Shown: positions 54,280-64,000, numbered from the stretch's first letter. The stretch: DNA of 64,000 nt from Shewanella putrefaciens (GCF_016406305.1 NZ_CP066369.1:2312501-2376500), one strand, 5' to 3'. Notes: generated by a model not told the origin, from the letters alone. Translations and numbers: made by a program.

Positions 54280-54822
54280 TTACCACATTAAATCGTCGGG
54301 AATCGCATAATCTGCATAGGGGTCATCTTCAACCACGACAGCTTTAGATTCATCCTGTTGCCACAGATAACCACACCACTGCGGCACCAGCAGTTTGACC
54401 CGTTCGGCTAACTTATGTGGTACTAAGTAACTCTTATCTTCGTAACGCACTATGCCTAACTGCCCTTTGAGCAATTCAGCCTGCAGTTTTTCATCTATGT
54501 ATAAAGAATAGATTTTATTATCAAGGGTATAATTAAACTTGATCTCGGCATAGGTCGGGATCTTAATCGCAGACTTAGTGAACTCAGTGATTAAACCGCG
54601 CACCTGTCCACGCTCGGATGCCTCGGCAAACCTTTGCTCGTTCAGTGCCTTATCTTTTTCTGCCTGCAGCCGTTTTTGCTCGGCCACTTCTTGCTTTAAT
54701 GCCGTTGAACCGTCATCGACTCGTGATTTTTTATCACGGCGTTTTTGGGTCTTAACGTCACGAACCTTTTGTTTACTGGCAAGCCCAGCTTTAAGTAGCT
54801 GCTCTTGTAATGCGTTAGCCAT
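54280..54822 (-). CDS. DUF2058 (YaiL-like) protein
   Basis: A 180-residue DUF2058 protein: MANALQEQLLKAGLASKQKVRDVKTQKRRDKK, then a charged helical stretch (about 30-72, probably coiled coil), then a globular part ending YADYAIPDDLMW, the typical C-terminus. Relatives (E. coli YaiL) are described as nucleic-acid-associated; no enzymatic function is established. The gene stands alone with its own terminator. Confidence 0.88.
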   Translation of the reverse strand: MANALQEQLLKAGLASKQKVRDVKTQKRRDKKSRVDDGSTALKQEVAEQKRLQAEKDKALNEQRFAEASERGQVRGLITEFTKSAIKIPTYAEIKFNYTLDNKIYSLYIDEKLQAELLKGQLGIVRYEDKSYLVPHKLAERVKLLVPQWCGYLWQQDESKAVVVEDDPYADYAIPDDLMW

Positions 54823-54898
54823 GGATCATTACCTACTTAATCTATCTATAAAATCAAAGTGCTAGATTGATAAACAACCTAGACAGTTTTAAATCAAA

Positions 54899-55720
54899 CT
54901 ACATTTTTGCGGCCAATTCGCCAAGCTCTGTCATCGCGATACTGGCGCCGCCAAGTGACCAACCGCCATCAACCGGCAACACAACACCGGTAATATAAGA
55001 GGCAAATTCAGAGCCTAAGAATAATGCGGCATTGGCAATATCCTGGCCTGTACCGTTGCGTTTTAGCGGAACGGACTGGGCAACTTTCTGCTGTAGTGCA
55101 CTACTCGGCGCAAGGCGATTAAAGCCTTCAGTGTTCGCGATGGGGCCAGGCATAATCGAATTAATCCTCAGCCCTTCACAACCCCACTCTAAGGCTAAAG
55201 TTCGCGTCAGCATATCCACACCCGCTTTTGCCGCACACACATGCACTTGCATTGGCATAGCAATCGAAGCCTGTGGCGCCGAAATCTGGATAATATTGCC
55301 ATTGGGTCGACGCAGCAAAGGATACGCCTGCTTTAGCACTTGAAAACTACCAAGCAAATCAATGTCCATTACTGACTTAAAACCATTGGCCGAAAGCTTT
55401 GCCGCGCTGGCGGGGAAATTACCCGCCGCGCCACTGACCAACACATCGATAAAACCAAACTCAGCAGCAATTTTATCAAAACCGACTTCAAGGGCGCTAA
55501 GATCGCGCACATCGAAGCTCACCCCTAAATGAATGCCGTCAGGATTAGCCTGCTGTAGCTGCAATACTGCGGCATCGATTTTATCTTGGCTGCGACTCGC
55601 AACAGCCACATTAGCACCTGCCTGGGCGAACGCGATGGCAATCGCCAGATTGATCCCACTGGTGCCACCGACAACGACAACATTCTTACCTTGATAGTTA
55701 AACATCGTAGCATTAAACAT
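54899..55720 (-). CDS. SDR-family 2,4-dienoyl-CoA reductase-like protein
   Basis: A 273-residue short-chain dehydrogenase. The cofactor loop is GGTSGIN (usually GIG), and the catalytic Tyr of classical SDRs is missing: the region reads MQVHVCAAKAGVDMLTRTLALEWG, which is the pattern of peroxisomal-type 2,4-dienoyl-CoA reductases. AAGNFPASAAKLSANGFKSVMDIDLLGSF also matches that group. So it probably helps degrade unsaturated fatty acids rather than oxidise alcohols. The start at 55720 has GGAG eight bases ahead. It stands apart from pyrF (95 bp) and may be transcribed alone. Confidence 0.82.
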   Translation of the reverse strand: MFNATMFNYQGKNVVVVGGTSGINLAIAIAFAQAGANVAVASRSQDKIDAAVLQLQQANPDGIHLGVSFDVRDLSALEVGFDKIAAEFGFIDVLVSGAAGNFPASAAKLSANGFKSVMDIDLLGSFQVLKQAYPLLRRPNGNIIQISAPQASIAMPMQVHVCAAKAGVDMLTRTLALEWGCEGLRINSIMPGPIANTEGFNRLAPSSALQQKVAQSVPLKRNGTGQDIANAALFLGSEFASYITGVVLPVDGGWSLGGASIAMTELGELAAKM

Positions 55721-55814
55721 GGGCGTTCTCCGTGAACTTGGGTAGCAATGGTGACTGTACTTACTGCATTTAACATATTCGTTTTAGCAGGCTAACCAAA
55801 GCAATATCAAGTCA

Positions 55815-56510
55815 TTATAGCAATGATTGATAAATCGCTTGCAATGCTGCTAATGGATCGGCGGCTTTGGTGATGGGGCGGCCGATGACGAGGTAATCTG
55901 AACCGGCAGCCAGCGCCTCTGGTGGTGTCATCACCCGGTGTTGGTCACCCACATCACTGCCCACAGGGCGAATACCTGGGGTGATAAGTTTAAAGTCTTG
56001 ACCTAATAATGACTTAAGTACAGTCGCTTCTTGGGCGGAGCAGACGACACCATCAAGACCCGCTTGTTTGGTCAGCTTAGCTAAACGCTGAACATGCTCA
56101 AAGGCAGGCACATCGATACCGATGAGTTTAAGATCGTCATCGCTCATAGAGGTTAATACCGTGACCGCGATCAGCATTGGTGCATCTTTACCGTAGGGTA
56201 CTAAAGCCTTTTTTGCCGCCTCCATCATGGCTAAGCCACCGCTGGCATGCACGTTCGTCATCCAAACGCCAAGCTCTGCAGCGGCGGCAACGGCTTTAGC
56301 GACAGTGTTGGGAATATCGTGAAATTTCAAGTCGAGGAACAAATCAAAGCCACGGTCATGGATATCTTTCACCAGTTGCGGGCCAAACAGGGTAAACATT
56401 TCTTTGCCGACTTTAAGGCGGCACATGTTGGGATCGAGTTTGTCTATCAGTTGTAAAGCGTGGTTTTTATTATCGTAATCAAGCGCTACGAGGATAGGTT
56501 TAGTCGTCAT
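55815..56510 (-). CDS. pyrF: Orotidine 5'-phosphate decarboxylase
   Basis: A 231-residue TIM-barrel enzyme that makes UMP, the last step of de novo pyrimidine synthesis. [12 protein letters not shown], the catalytic [15 protein letters not shown] (Asp-Lys-x-x-Asp), VHASGG and [24 protein letters not shown] are diagnostic. I prefer the second of two adjacent ATGs (56510), five bases after GGAG. It follows lapB on the same strand, an arrangement common in gammaproteobacteria. Confidence 0.97.
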   Translation of the reverse strand: MTTKPILVALDYDNKNHALQLIDKLDPNMCRLKVGKEMFTLFGPQLVKDIHDRGFDLFLDLKFHDIPNTVAKAVAAAAELGVWMTNVHASGGLAMMEAAKKALVPYGKDAPMLIAVTVLTSMSDDDLKLIGIDVPAFEHVQRLAKLTKQAGLDGVVCSAQEATVLKSLLGQDFKLITPGIRPVGSDVGDQHRVMTPPEALAAGSDYLVIGRPITKAADPLAALQAIYQSLL

Positions 56511-56552
56511 CATCTCTCCAACGGGGTTACACTAACTAGGTATTTCAAAAGG

Positions 56553-57713
56553 TTATTCGCCGTCTAAGCCTCTGATCCGTTTAATACTGCCCCAATTTTT
56601 ACAGGAAGGACAATGCCAATAAAGCGCATGGGAAGGAAAACCACACTCCTTACAACGGTAGCTTGGACGGAATTTAATTTGTTGCTCAACCAGCTGCTCT
56701 AGCATAGTTAAACTTTGCTTAGCCTGCCCTTCTTCGGCCTGGCGCAAATGCATTTGCATCAGATGCTGAAAGCCTTTCATCGTCGGATGGCGATACAGTG
56801 CATCGAGGACCATATTTTCGGCAGCTTTTAGCTCATCAAGGCTGATCATATGTTGGGCAAGCGCCACCACCACGGATGCGCCAGCGCCTTCAGCCATGGC
56901 GCCCGCCAGTAATTCCTGATAGCCCTCTTTATCTTGGGTATCACGATACACTTGTTTCGCCGTCGGCAGGGCATCGGCAAAAAGTTCAATATCCGCTTTT
57001 TTAAGTGCAGCGAGCATGGCTTTACACTGTGAATAATCTTGAATATCGAGGAATTTTTTGGCGAGTGTGAGTAAAGCCCGGCCACACTTAGGATCTTGCT
57101 TGAGTGCTTGTTGCAGCAGTTTAATCTTCTCTACATCATCATTGGCTTCATCGGCGAGCTGGCAATAAAAGTGGGCTATGATGGGCTTTAAGGTTTGCTG
57201 GCGTTTGCGGCTTAAACGCTTAGTGATATCGATAGCCTTTTGCCATTCCTTAATCACTTGATAGATAGCGATTAGCTGGGTTTCAGACTCTTCACTGTGA
57301 TCGTCTTGGCTGACTAAATTGATAAAAATTTCTTCCGCCCTGTCGTAAAATCCCGCCGCCAAATAATCTTTACCCAGTTCCATCATGGCAATATCACGTT
57401 GCTCATTGGTGAGCGTTGGCCTAGCGATCAGATTTTGGTGGATACGGATGGAGCGGTCAACTTCGCCGCGTTTACGAAAAAGTGAGCCTAAGGACAGATG
57501 AGTGTCGATAGTTTCATCGTCAACATCGAGCATGCTGATAAATAAATCAACCGCTTTGTCTGACTCGTTAGACAACAGGAAATTAAGGCCAGTGAAATAA
57601 TCACGGCTTAGTTGCTTACGCTGATTAGTTTGATTTTGCCTTATGCTCCGCCGCCCCATATACCAACCGTAACCGGCAGCAATCGGAAGCAGCAGAAAGA
57701 GGATCTCAAGCAT
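56553..57713 (-). CDS. lapB: Lipopolysaccharide assembly protein B (YciM)
   Basis: A 386-residue protein with an N-terminal membrane anchor (LEILFLLLPIAAGYGWYMGRR), TPR repeats over most of its length and a C-terminal rubredoxin-like zinc site (CKECGF, CPSC). LapB acts with FtsH to control LpxC degradation and so the amount of lipopolysaccharide. It begins one base after the lapA stop, so the two are coupled, and pyrF follows. Confidence 0.95.
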   Translation of the reverse strand: MLEILFLLLPIAAGYGWYMGRRSIRQNQTNQRKQLSRDYFTGLNFLLSNESDKAVDLFISMLDVDDETIDTHLSLGSLFRKRGEVDRSIRIHQNLIARPTLTNEQRDIAMMELGKDYLAAGFYDRAEEIFINLVSQDDHSEESETQLIAIYQVIKEWQKAIDITKRLSRKRQQTLKPIIAHFYCQLADEANDDVEKIKLLQQALKQDPKCGRALLTLAKKFLDIQDYSQCKAMLAALKKADIELFADALPTAKQVYRDTQDKEGYQELLAGAMAEGAGASVVVALAQHMISLDELKAAENMVLDALYRHPTMKGFQHLMQMHLRQAEEGQAKQSLTMLEQLVEQQIKFRPSYRCKECGFPSHALYWHCPSCKNWGSIKRIRGLDGE

Positions 57714-57714
57714 A

Positions 57715-57990
57715 TTAGGCGTCTACGTCCTGGGGCATTTTAGCAAGTTGCACATTTAACTTCTTTTGGGTTGCCGCTAAAGTCAGTTTCAGTCTCACAA
57801 TATAATAGCAAGCAAATAACCAACTCAGCATAAAGCCAGCAAAGAAAACGATCGCTAATACTACGGGTAGACGATATTCACCTTGGGCCACAAAATAGCT
57901 GATCGTCACCATTTGCTCATTACGTGCACCAAAGATTAATGCCAGAATAAATAACAGTGCCACAAGGACAGTCACCACAAAAGATTTCAC
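57715..57990 (-). CDS. lapA: Lipopolysaccharide assembly protein A (YciS)
   Basis: A 91-residue inner-membrane protein with two hydrophobic segments (VTVLVALLFILALIFGA and VVLAIVFFAGFMLSWLFACYYI) and a charged cytoplasmic tail, the LapA/DUF1049 layout. The start is GTG at 57990 with AGGGAG upstream. It is paired with lapB downstream and sits behind ihfB, as in E. coli. Confidence 0.92.
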   Translation of the reverse strand: MKSFVVTVLVALLFILALIFGARNEQMVTISYFVAQGEYRLPVVLAIVFFAGFMLSWLFACYYIVRLKLTLAATQKKLNVQLAKMPQDVDA

Positions 57991-58071
57991 GCTGCACTCC
58001 CTAAACGCGTTTCAATTTTCTGATTATCCAAGAAATTCACTGGGCTGACCAGCTTTGCCTTGCAATAGATA

Positions 58072-58099
58072 CAAAAAAGCCCCCTAACGGAGGCTTTTC
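58072..58099 (-). terminator. Terminator after ihfB
   Basis: On the minus strand AAAAGCCTCC pairs with GGGGGCTTTT (one G-T pair) around GTTA and is followed by six T. It separates rpsA-ihfB from lapAB. Confidence 0.88.
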
Positions 58100-58112
58100 A
58101 CTATGCGGTCAA

Positions 58113-58400
58113 TCACACATTAACGGCGTCAACGCGCTCGCGCAGTTCTTTGCCTGGCTTAAAGTGCGGGACGTATTTGCCTTCCAATTCGACAGATGAA
58201 CCTGTCTTTGGATTGCGGCCAGTACGCGGCGCACGATAATGAAGCGAGAAACTACCAAAGCCACGGATCTCAATACGATCACCGCTTTCCAATGTTGTTG
58301 CCATTTGCTCCAACATCTCTTTGATTGCACTTTCAACTTCCTTCGCCGACAGCTGCGACTGCCTGGTGGCGAGTTTTTCGATCAGTTCGGATTTTGTCAT
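58113..58400 (-). CDS. ihfB: Integration host factor subunit beta
   Basis: A 95-residue HU/IHF-family DNA-bending protein. [58 protein letters not shown] (the DNA-binding arm with its Pro) and [15 protein letters not shown] identify the beta subunit. It lies directly behind rpsA, as in most gammaproteobacteria. Confidence 0.97.
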   Translation of the reverse strand: MTKSELIEKLATRQSQLSAKEVESAIKEMLEQMATTLESGDRIEIRGFGSFSLHYRAPRTGRNPKTGSSVELEGKYVPHFKPGKELRERVDAVNV

Positions 58401-58443
58401 CCTAGCTATCCCCTATTATCAAGCCAAACACAGTCACCTATAA

Positions 58444-58461
58444 AGGGTGGCGAACCACCCT
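58444..58461 (-). promoter_or_regulatory. UUCG-capped hairpin between rpsA and ihfB
   Basis: On the minus strand AGGGTGG-TTCG-CCACCCT forms a perfect 7-bp stem with a UUCG tetraloop, followed by TTTATAG. The weak T-run suggests partial termination or mRNA stabilisation downstream of rpsA. Confidence 0.65.
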
Positions 58462-58475
58462 CTAACAACAGGCGA

Positions 58476-60143
58476 TTATTTGCGAGCTGCTTTAAACGCT
58501 TCAGCCATTGCATTACTAATAACAGCGTCTTCTTGTTTATTCAAGGTCGCCATTACTTCTTTTTCTTCAGCTTCGTCTTTCGCTTTGATTGACAGGCTGA
58601 TAGAACGGTTCTTACGGTCAACACCCATGAACTTAGCTTCGATAGCGTCACCTACATTGTAAACAGTAGATGCATCTTCGATGCGCTCACGGCTGATGTC
58701 AGCTACACGGATGTAACCTTCAACAGTGTCAGCCAGTTCCACAGTCACACCTTTAGCATCAACAGCAGAAACAGTACCGTTTACGATAGTACCTTTCTTC
58801 TTGTCAGCTAAATAAGCGTTGAATGGATCGTCTTCAGTTTGCTTAACACCTAAGCTGATGCGCTCACGCTCTGGGTCTACAGACAGAACCACTGCGTGGA
58901 TTTCATCGCCTTTCTTGTATTCAGAAACTGCGTCTTCGCCAGTACCGTTCCAAGAAATGTCAGACAGGTGAACTAGACCATCGATACCGCCGTCAAGACC
59001 GATAAAGATACCGAAGTCAGTGATTGACTTGATCTTACCAGAAACCTTGTCGCCTTTGTTGTAACGAGTTGCGAAGTCATCCCATGGGTTGGTCTTACAT
59101 TGCTTCAGACCTAGAGAAATACGACGACGCTCTTCATCGATGTCCAGAACCAGAACTTCAACTTCGTCACCTAAGTTAACCACTTTAGATGGGTGAATGT
59201 TCTTGTTAGTCCAATCCATTTCAGAAACGTGAACCAGACCTTCAACGCCTTCTTCGATTTCAACGAAACAACCGTAGTCAGTCAGGTTAGTTACGCGACC
59301 AGTTAACTTAGTGTTTTCTGGGTAGCGCTTGCTGATTTCTAACCATGGATCTTCGCCAAGTTGTTTCAGACCTAAAGACACACGAGTGCGCTCACGGTCA
59401 TACTTCAGAACTTTAACGTTGATTTCGTCGCCAACATTGACGATTTCAGATGGGTGCTTAACACGTTTCCACGCCATATCAGTGATATGTAGCAGACCGT
59501 CAACACCACCTAAATCTACGAATGCACCGTAGTCAGTCAGGTTCTTAACGATACCTTTAACTGCTTGACCTTCTTGCAGGTTTTCTAACAGTGCATCACG
59601 CTCAGCGCTGCTTTCTGATTCGATAACTGCACGACGAGAAACAACAACGTTGTTACGCTTCTGGTCAAGTTTGATAACTTTGAATTCTAATTCTTTGTAC
59701 TCTAAGTGAGCGGTGTCGCGAACTGGGCGCACGTCAACTAGAGAACCTGGTAAGAAGGCACGGATACCGTTTAATTCAACAGTGAAACCGCCTTTCACTT
59801 TACCATTGATGATACCGATTACAGTTTCAGCATCTTCATAAGCTTTTTCCAGAACGATCCAAGCTTCATGACGTTTCGCTTTTTCGCGAGACAGTTGAGT
59901 CTCACCGAAGCCGTCTTCAACAGAGTCAAGAGCTACGTCAACTTCATCACCAACGGCGATTTCTAAAACGCCTTGTGCGTTTTTGAATTGTTCAGCTGGG
60001 ATTGGGCTTTCAGACTTCAGACCTGCGTCAACCAGTACCATACCGTTTTCGATGGCAACAACAGTACCACGAACGATAGAACCTGGACGGAATTCCAGAG
60101 TTTGAAGGGATTGTTCAAATAGATCAGCAAAAGATTCAGTCAT
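58476..60143 (-). CDS. rpsA: 30S ribosomal protein S1
   Basis: A 555-residue protein with six S1 domains; the later ones repeat the pattern G.V..I.DFG.F..L..G..GLVH.SD..W. It unfolds mRNA at the ribosome. The ATG at 60143 lacks a good Shine-Dalgarno sequence (upstream is GAAAGTAACCTAAAC), as in E. coli, where S1 represses its own translation. cmk upstream and ihfB downstream is the conserved order. Confidence 0.98.
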   Translation of the reverse strand: MTESFADLFEQSLQTLEFRPGSIVRGTVVAIENGMVLVDAGLKSESPIPAEQFKNAQGVLEIAVGDEVDVALDSVEDGFGETQLSREKAKRHEAWIVLEKAYEDAETVIGIINGKVKGGFTVELNGIRAFLPGSLVDVRPVRDTAHLEYKELEFKVIKLDQKRNNVVVSRRAVIESESSAERDALLENLQEGQAVKGIVKNLTDYGAFVDLGGVDGLLHITDMAWKRVKHPSEIVNVGDEINVKVLKYDRERTRVSLGLKQLGEDPWLEISKRYPENTKLTGRVTNLTDYGCFVEIEEGVEGLVHVSEMDWTNKNIHPSKVVNLGDEVEVLVLDIDEERRRISLGLKQCKTNPWDDFATRYNKGDKVSGKIKSITDFGIFIGLDGGIDGLVHLSDISWNGTGEDAVSEYKKGDEIHAVVLSVDPERERISLGVKQTEDDPFNAYLADKKKGTIVNGTVSAVDAKGVTVELADTVEGYIRVADISRERIEDASTVYNVGDAIEAKFMGVDRKNRSISLSIKAKDEAEEKEVMATLNKQEDAVISNAMAEAFKAARK

Positions 60144-60245
60144 GTTTAGGTTACTTTCTTTAATAAACCACAGCCCGTCCTGGACGTGGAGTCAGTCTAA
60201 TTATCCGTATCGTCCATAATACGAATACCTACCCAGTGAATAACC
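60144..60245 (-). promoter_or_regulatory. rpsA leader with GGA-loop hairpins (possible S1 autoregulation)
   Basis: On the minus strand two hairpins appear in the 102-nt cmk-rpsA gap: ATTCGTAT...ATACGGAT with ATGGACG in the loop region, and CCAC...GTCC-A-GGAC...GTGG. GGA in or near loops and an absent Shine-Dalgarno sequence are features described for gammaproteobacterial S1 leaders. Function is inferred. Confidence 0.5.
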
Positions 60246-60938
60246 TTAGTTAACACTGGATAACTTTTGGTTGATGTGATTGAGCGCGAGCTCAAGCACT
60301 TCGTTGATGCCTTTTCCGCTAGTATCGATAACGAGCGCATCCTCGGCGGGGACTAAAGGAGCCACCGGACGATTCATATCGCGTTCATCACGTTCGATAA
60401 TTTCACTTAAAAGGCGCTCGATATTAACATCGAAGCCCTTGTCCTGCAACTGATTATAGCGTCTTTGAGCCCGCTCCTCTGCCGATGCAGTTAAATATAA
60501 TTTTGCCGGTGCGGTAGGGAAAACCACAGTCCCCATATCGCGGCCATCGGCAATTAATCCGGGTGCCGTTCTAAAGGCACGTTGACGGCGTAATAATGCT
60601 TCCCTGACCCGTGGGTATGCTGCGACGATAGATGCAGCATTAGAGCACTCTTGGGTGCGAATCGCACTCGTGACATCTTCACCTTCCAATATCACTTGAA
60701 CTGGATCTTTCTCATTGCCCGTTAAAAATTTCACATCAAGATGTGCCGCGAGCAGTGTGACGGATTCTTCATTTTCCAATTCAACATTGTGATGAATTGC
60801 GGCAAGCGCAAGAACTCGGTAAATAGCGCCACTATCAAGTAGTTGCCAACCTAAATGCTGCGCCAATAATTGGCTTATTGTTCCTTTACCAGCACCGCTT
60901 GGGCCGTCGATTGTGACTACAGGAGCCCGTTCAGACAT
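60246..60938 (-). CDS. cmk: Cytidylate kinase
   Basis: A 230-residue P-loop kinase that phosphorylates CMP and d[21 protein letters not shown] (Walker A), [26 protein letters not shown] and the LID region [14 protein letters not shown] match Cmk. GGAGG precedes the ATG. It lies between aroA and rpsA as usual. Confidence 0.97.
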   Translation of the reverse strand: MSERAPVVTIDGPSGAGKGTISQLLAQHLGWQLLDSGAIYRVLALAAIHHNVELENEESVTLLAAHLDVKFLTGNEKDPVQVILEGEDVTSAIRTQECSNAASIVAAYPRVREALLRRQRAFRTAPGLIADGRDMGTVVFPTAPAKLYLTASAEERAQRRYNQLQDKGFDVNIERLLSEIIERDERDMNRPVAPLVPAEDALVIDTSGKGINEVLELALNHINQKLSSVN

Positions 60939-61029
60939 ACATTCCTCCGCAAAAAATAATCATCATCCGTGAGTTCATCAAGTGAGCCCCGAAAATGAGC
61001 GCGCCGCATTGTACAACAAAAGATAAACA

Positions 61030-61078
61030 AAATCCGTGGATTTTTTATGAAGATTAGAAGCCGCACGAATACGGCTTC
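61030..61078 (-). terminator. Hairpins between aroA and cmk
   Basis: Two stem-loops follow aroA on the minus strand: GAAGCCG/CGGCTTC (61057-61078) and AAAATCC/GGATTTT (61030-61047). Neither has an ideal T-run, so termination is likely but may be partial. Confidence 0.55.
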
Positions 61079-61122
61079 ATCTTCGAAGGGAGACAAATTT
61101 GGCTTTAATCAGACTTGGCAAG

Positions 61123-62403
61123 TTAGGATTGAAGGCTTGCAAATTGCACAAAATAATCCGGAAAGGTCTTAGATGTGCAATCAGGATCATTGATGGTAAT
61201 ACCGCAATCGGCGAATGCCAGCATCGAAAAACACATGGCCATACGGTGATCGTTATAGGTATCAATTTCAGCCGTATGTATGACGGCAGGCGGGGTGATT
61301 TTAATGTAATCGTTACCCTCTTCAACCTCGGCGCCCACTTTTCGCAGTTCAGTCGCCATGGCCGCTAACCGGTCAGTCTCTTTAATGCGCCAGTTATAGA
61401 TATTGCGAATAACCGTCGTGCCTTTAGCAAATAAGGCGGCGGTTGCAATGGTCATGGCCGCATCGGGAATATGGTTCATATCTAAGTCGACGGCCGTTAA
61501 TGGCGAGCCGCGGGCAATAATATAGTCATCGCCCCACTCAATATCGGCGCCCATTTTCTCCAGCACATCGGCAAATTTGACATCGCCTTGAATACTCAAA
61601 CGGCCAACCCCTGTGACTTTGACCTCGCCGCCTTTAATCGCCCCTGCCGCGAGGAAATACGATGCCGATGACGCATCGCCTTCTACCAGTACTTTGCCCG
61701 GTGATATATAACGCTGGCCAGCGACAATCTCAAAACGCCCGTAGTCATGGTTAATGACTTTTACACCGAACTGCGACATCAAGGCGATAGTGATATCGAT
61801 ATAAGGCTTAGAGACTAACTCGCCTTTGACATGGATATTCACGCTGCCCTTGGCAAGCGGCGCCACCATTAGCAATGCCGTTAAAAACTGGCTCGATAAA
61901 TCCCCTGCAATGTCAACATCGCCGCCATTAAGGCCTGTGGCATTAATCGTCAGCGGTGGAAAACCGTCATTTTTAAGGTAAACGATATTGGCACCGAGTT
62001 GCCTTAAGGCATCGACTAAATCACCAATCGGACGCTCTTCCATGCGCGGCTCGCCCGTCAAGGTAAATTCACCTTGGCCTAAAGTTAAGGCTGCGCAGAG
62101 TGGGCGCATTGCCGTACCCGCATTACCTAAAAATAATTCCTGCGCAGATGCCGCAGAAATAGCACCGCCTAACCCCTCTAACTCACACACTGTGTTATTG
62201 GCAGATAAACGAAAGTTAACCCCTAGCTGCTTGAGGGAGGCCAACATATGGCGAATATCATCTGAGTCGAGCAGATTGGTGAGCGTGGTCGTGCCTTGGG
62301 CTAAGGTCGCCAATAAAAGGGCACGATTGGAAATACTTTTTGAGCCGGGAATGTTGATTTCACCGCGGACTTGCACAACAGGTTCAAGACGTAATTGCTT
62401 CAT
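61123..62403 (-). CDS. aroA: 3-phosphoshikimate 1-carboxyvinyltransferase (EPSP synthase)
   Basis: A 426-residue enzyme of the shikimate pathway. [20 protein letters not shown] (substrate-binding Lys/Ser), [17 protein letters not shown] (with Gly-Asn-Ala-Gly-Thr-Ala-Met-Arg of class I, glyphosate-sensitive enzymes), [15 protein letters not shown] and [21 protein letters not shown] are diagnostic. I use the ATG at 62403 (MKQLRLEPV); the frame is open to 62493 but the added part has no family similarity. Confidence 0.96.
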   Translation of the reverse strand: MKQLRLEPVVQVRGEINIPGSKSISNRALLLATLAQGTTTLTNLLDSDDIRHMLASLKQLGVNFRLSANNTVCELEGLGGAISAASAQELFLGNAGTAMRPLCAALTLGQGEFTLTGEPRMEERPIGDLVDALRQLGANIVYLKNDGFPPLTINATGLNGGDVDIAGDLSSQFLTALLMVAPLAKGSVNIHVKGELVSKPYIDITIALMSQFGVKVINHDYGRFEIVAGQRYISPGKVLVEGDASSASYFLAAGAIKGGEVKVTGVGRLSIQGDVKFADVLEKMGADIEWGDDYIIARGSPLTAVDLDMNHIPDAAMTIATAALFAKGTTVIRNIYNWRIKETDRLAAMATELRKVGAEVEEGNDYIKITPPAVIHTAEIDTYNDHRMAMCFSMLAFADCGITINDPDCTSKTFPDYFVQFASLQS

Positions 62404-62838
62404 GAATAAATCTTCTTTCTCAATAAGGGCGTCATCATCACGATCACGCAGACTGAATAGGCAAAATGGCAACTTCACGCTACGGCGCGTCAAGTTAAAA
62501 TTACAAATAAAAGGAGATTGGGGCCCTGTTGGTGCTTCGTTGTTATAAAATTACCGATTGTCGCTAAGGATTCAACCGTTTTTTCGAGAAAAATGCTTTT
62601 TGGGTGGGTTTATTTACTTAAGTCGGTGCCAAAATAACAAAAATGCAAAATTTATGGGGTTAATTTATGATTTAATCGCACTTTTGGCAGGCTTTTTTGC
62701 CAAGCTAACGGGCGTTTAATCACAGTTTTCACTTTAAAAGCGTTACCTTTCCACGCTATTCTAGGCCTCAAACGATAAATAATGCAGATCTGAACCGAAA
62801 ATCACGATTGCTATACAACCAGAAAGGTAGATGGAGCT
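62404..62838. other. Intergenic region between aroA and the aminotransferase gene
   Basis: No gene is seen. The region is AT-rich and should hold divergent promoters. An inverted repeat TTGGCA-N8-TGCCAA lies at 62684-62703, about 135 bp before the aminotransferase start; its role is unknown. I found no convincing TyrR box. Confidence 0.5.
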
Positions 62839-64000
62839 ATGTTTAATAAACTTACCGCAATGCCTGCAGATCCTATCCTTGGCTTGCTGACTCAGTACCG
62901 CGAAGACACTCATCCACAAAAAGTGGATTTAGGTGTAGGGGTTTATAAAGATCCCGCTGGCCATACTCCCATCCTTAACTGCGTCAAGAAAGCCGAAAAA
63001 TTCCGTCTCGATACCGAAACCACCAAAGTGTATATCGGCCCAACGGGTTCACCACAATTCAACACCTTAATGACGGAATTAGCCTTTGGTGCTGGCCACA
63101 GTGCCATTCTAGCTAATCGTATCCGCACAGTTTCTACCCCTGGTGGTACAGGTGCTTTACGTGTCGCGGGTGACTTTATCAAACGCTGCAACCCAAATGC
63201 AGTGTTATGGGTGAGCGACCCAACGTGGGCCAATCACACGGGGTTATTCGAAGCGGCTGGGATCACCGTTAAAACTTATCCTTATTATGACTACGATAGT
63301 AAATCCTTGAAATTTGATGAAATGCTCGCTGCATTATCACAAGTGAGTCCTGATGACGTGGTGTTATTCCACGCCTGTTGTCATAACCCCAGCGGGATGG
63401 ATTTGACCCCTGAGCAGTGGGATAAAGTCGTTGCCTTGACCAAAGAGCAAGGTTTTACCCCTTTGATTGACATGGCATATCAAGGCTTTGGTGATGGGGT
63501 TGATATCGACGCCTATGGCGTGCGCCAAATGGCGGCTGCGGTCGACAATATGATCCTCTGCAGCTCATGCTCGAAAAACTTCGGTTTGTACCGTGAGCGT
63601 ATCGGCTCCTGCTCTGTGATTGCCAAAGATGCCAATTCCGCCAATGTCGCCCAATCGGTACTGCTGTATGTGGTGCGTTGCCTCTACTCTATGCCGCCTG
63701 CCCACGGAGCCGCCATCGTTGAGACCATTTTGGCCTCGGCAGAGTTGAAACAAGAATGGCTTGATGAATTAAAAGTCATGCGCGATCGCATCAACGGCAA
63801 CCGAGCCATTTTAGTGGATAAGCTAAAAGCCAATGGCGTGGACCGTGACTTTAGCTTTATCGCCCGCCAAAAAGGCATGTTCTCCTTCCTTGGTGTTAAT
63901 CCTGAGCAAGTCGCACGTCTGCAAAAGGAATTCAGTATCTACATGGTAGGCTCGAGCCGCATCAGCATCGCCGGGATCAGTGAAGACAATGTTGACTATT
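62839..64000 (+). CDS. Aromatic/aspartate aminotransferase (3' end beyond window)
   Basis: The first 387 codons of a class I PLP aminotransferase (TyrB/AspC type, normally just under 400 residues), so only about ten residues are missing. MFNKLTAMPADPILGLL, DLGVGVYKD, GGTGALRVAGDF, FHACCHNPSGMDLT, the PLP-lysine segment SCSKNFGLYRERIG and VGSSRISIAGI are all present. It moves amino groups between glutamate and aromatic 2-oxo acids or oxaloacetate. Divergence from aroA fits aromatic amino acid synthesis, but tyrB and aspC cannot be told apart here. GGAG precedes the ATG. Confidence 0.93.
   Translation, partial: MFNKLTAMPADPILGLLTQYREDTHPQKVDLGVGVYKDPAGHTPILNCVKKAEKFRLDTETTKVYIGPTGSPQFNTLMTELAFGAGHSAILANRIRTVSTPGGTGALRVAGDFIKRCNPNAVLWVSDPTWANHTGLFEAAGITVKTYPYYDYDSKSLKFDEMLAALSQVSPDDVVLFHACCHNPSGMDLTPEQWDKVVALTKEQGFTPLIDMAYQGFGDGVDIDAYGVRQMAAAVDNMILCSSCSKNFGLYRERIGSCSVIAKDANSANVAQSVLLYVVRCLYSMPPAHGAAIVETILASAELKQEWLDELKVMRDRINGNRAILVDKLKANGVDRDFSFIARQKGMFSFLGVNPEQVARLQKEFSIYMVGSSRISIAGISEDNVDY

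Noticed and set aside
1..64000. CRISPR arrays, insertion sequences, prophage or tRNA-linked islands
   Set aside because: I saw no regularly spaced direct repeats, transposase or integrase genes, or tRNA-like cloverleaf sequences anywhere in the window.

Overview
The window looks like a chromosomal segment of a Shewanella-type gammaproteobacterium. The evidence is the gene order aroA-cmk-rpsA-ihfB-lapA-lapB-pyrF at the right end, the DUF2058 (YaiL) gene, ecotin, a TonB-dependent carbohydrate receptor, and a GntR-type regulator in place of the enteric AraC. I saw no rRNA, tRNA, CRISPR array, insertion sequence or prophage.

Layout. (1) 1-2810: the start of nirD and all of nirB (NADH nitrite reductase) on the minus strand. 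They are preceded by a probable sigma-54 promoter and a leader that resembles a NasT/ANTAR antitermination switch. (2) 3109-33860: a ~31 kb arabinan/arabinose locus. It holds six GH43 glycosidases (one cytoplasmic, four with Sec signal peptides, one large lipoprotein), a TonB-dependent outer-membrane receptor, a GPH-type symporter and a YtfQ/YtfR/YtfT/YjfF-like furanose ABC importer. It also encodes an aldose 1-epimerase, the isomerase pathway araB-araD-araA, a HAD phosphatase, three enzymes of an oxidative arabinose route (SDR dehydrogenase, SMP-30 lactonase, IlvD/EDD arabonate dehydratase) and a FadR/GntR regulator (AraR). A 15-bp near-palindrome with core TACAATA or TACTATA lies in five of its control regions, and a diverged version precedes araR itself. 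In front of the TonB receptor it sits on the -10 box of a near-consensus promoter. (3) 34081-39928: ecotin, a small conserved protein, a RecQ-like helicase without HRDC, a 107-aa conserved protein and a Tat-exported PhoX/DUF839 phosphatase behind a repeated Pho-box-like sequence. (4) 40064-45943: a tripartite RND efflux operon. (5) 46139-54822: DTW-domain tRNA modification enzyme, class C beta-lactamase, phosphatidylserine synthase, DUF1904, a small membrane protein, PBP4-type DacB, an acyl-CoA dehydrogenase and DUF2058. (6) 54899-64000: DECR-like SDR, pyrF, lapB, lapA, ihfB, rpsA, cmk, aroA and a truncated aromatic/aspartate aminotransferase.

How the arabinan locus probably works (inference from families and signals): secreted or surface GH43 enzymes cut arabinan. 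The TonB receptor brings arabino-oligosaccharides into the periplasm, and periplasmic GH43 enzymes trim them. The GPH symporter and the ABC importer take short oligosaccharides and arabinofuranose into the cytoplasm, where the last GH43 and the mutarotase finish the job. Arabinose then goes through AraA/AraB/AraD to xylulose 5-phosphate. A second, oxidative branch to L-arabonate and 2-keto-3-deoxy-L-arabonate is also encoded, but its final steps are not in this window.
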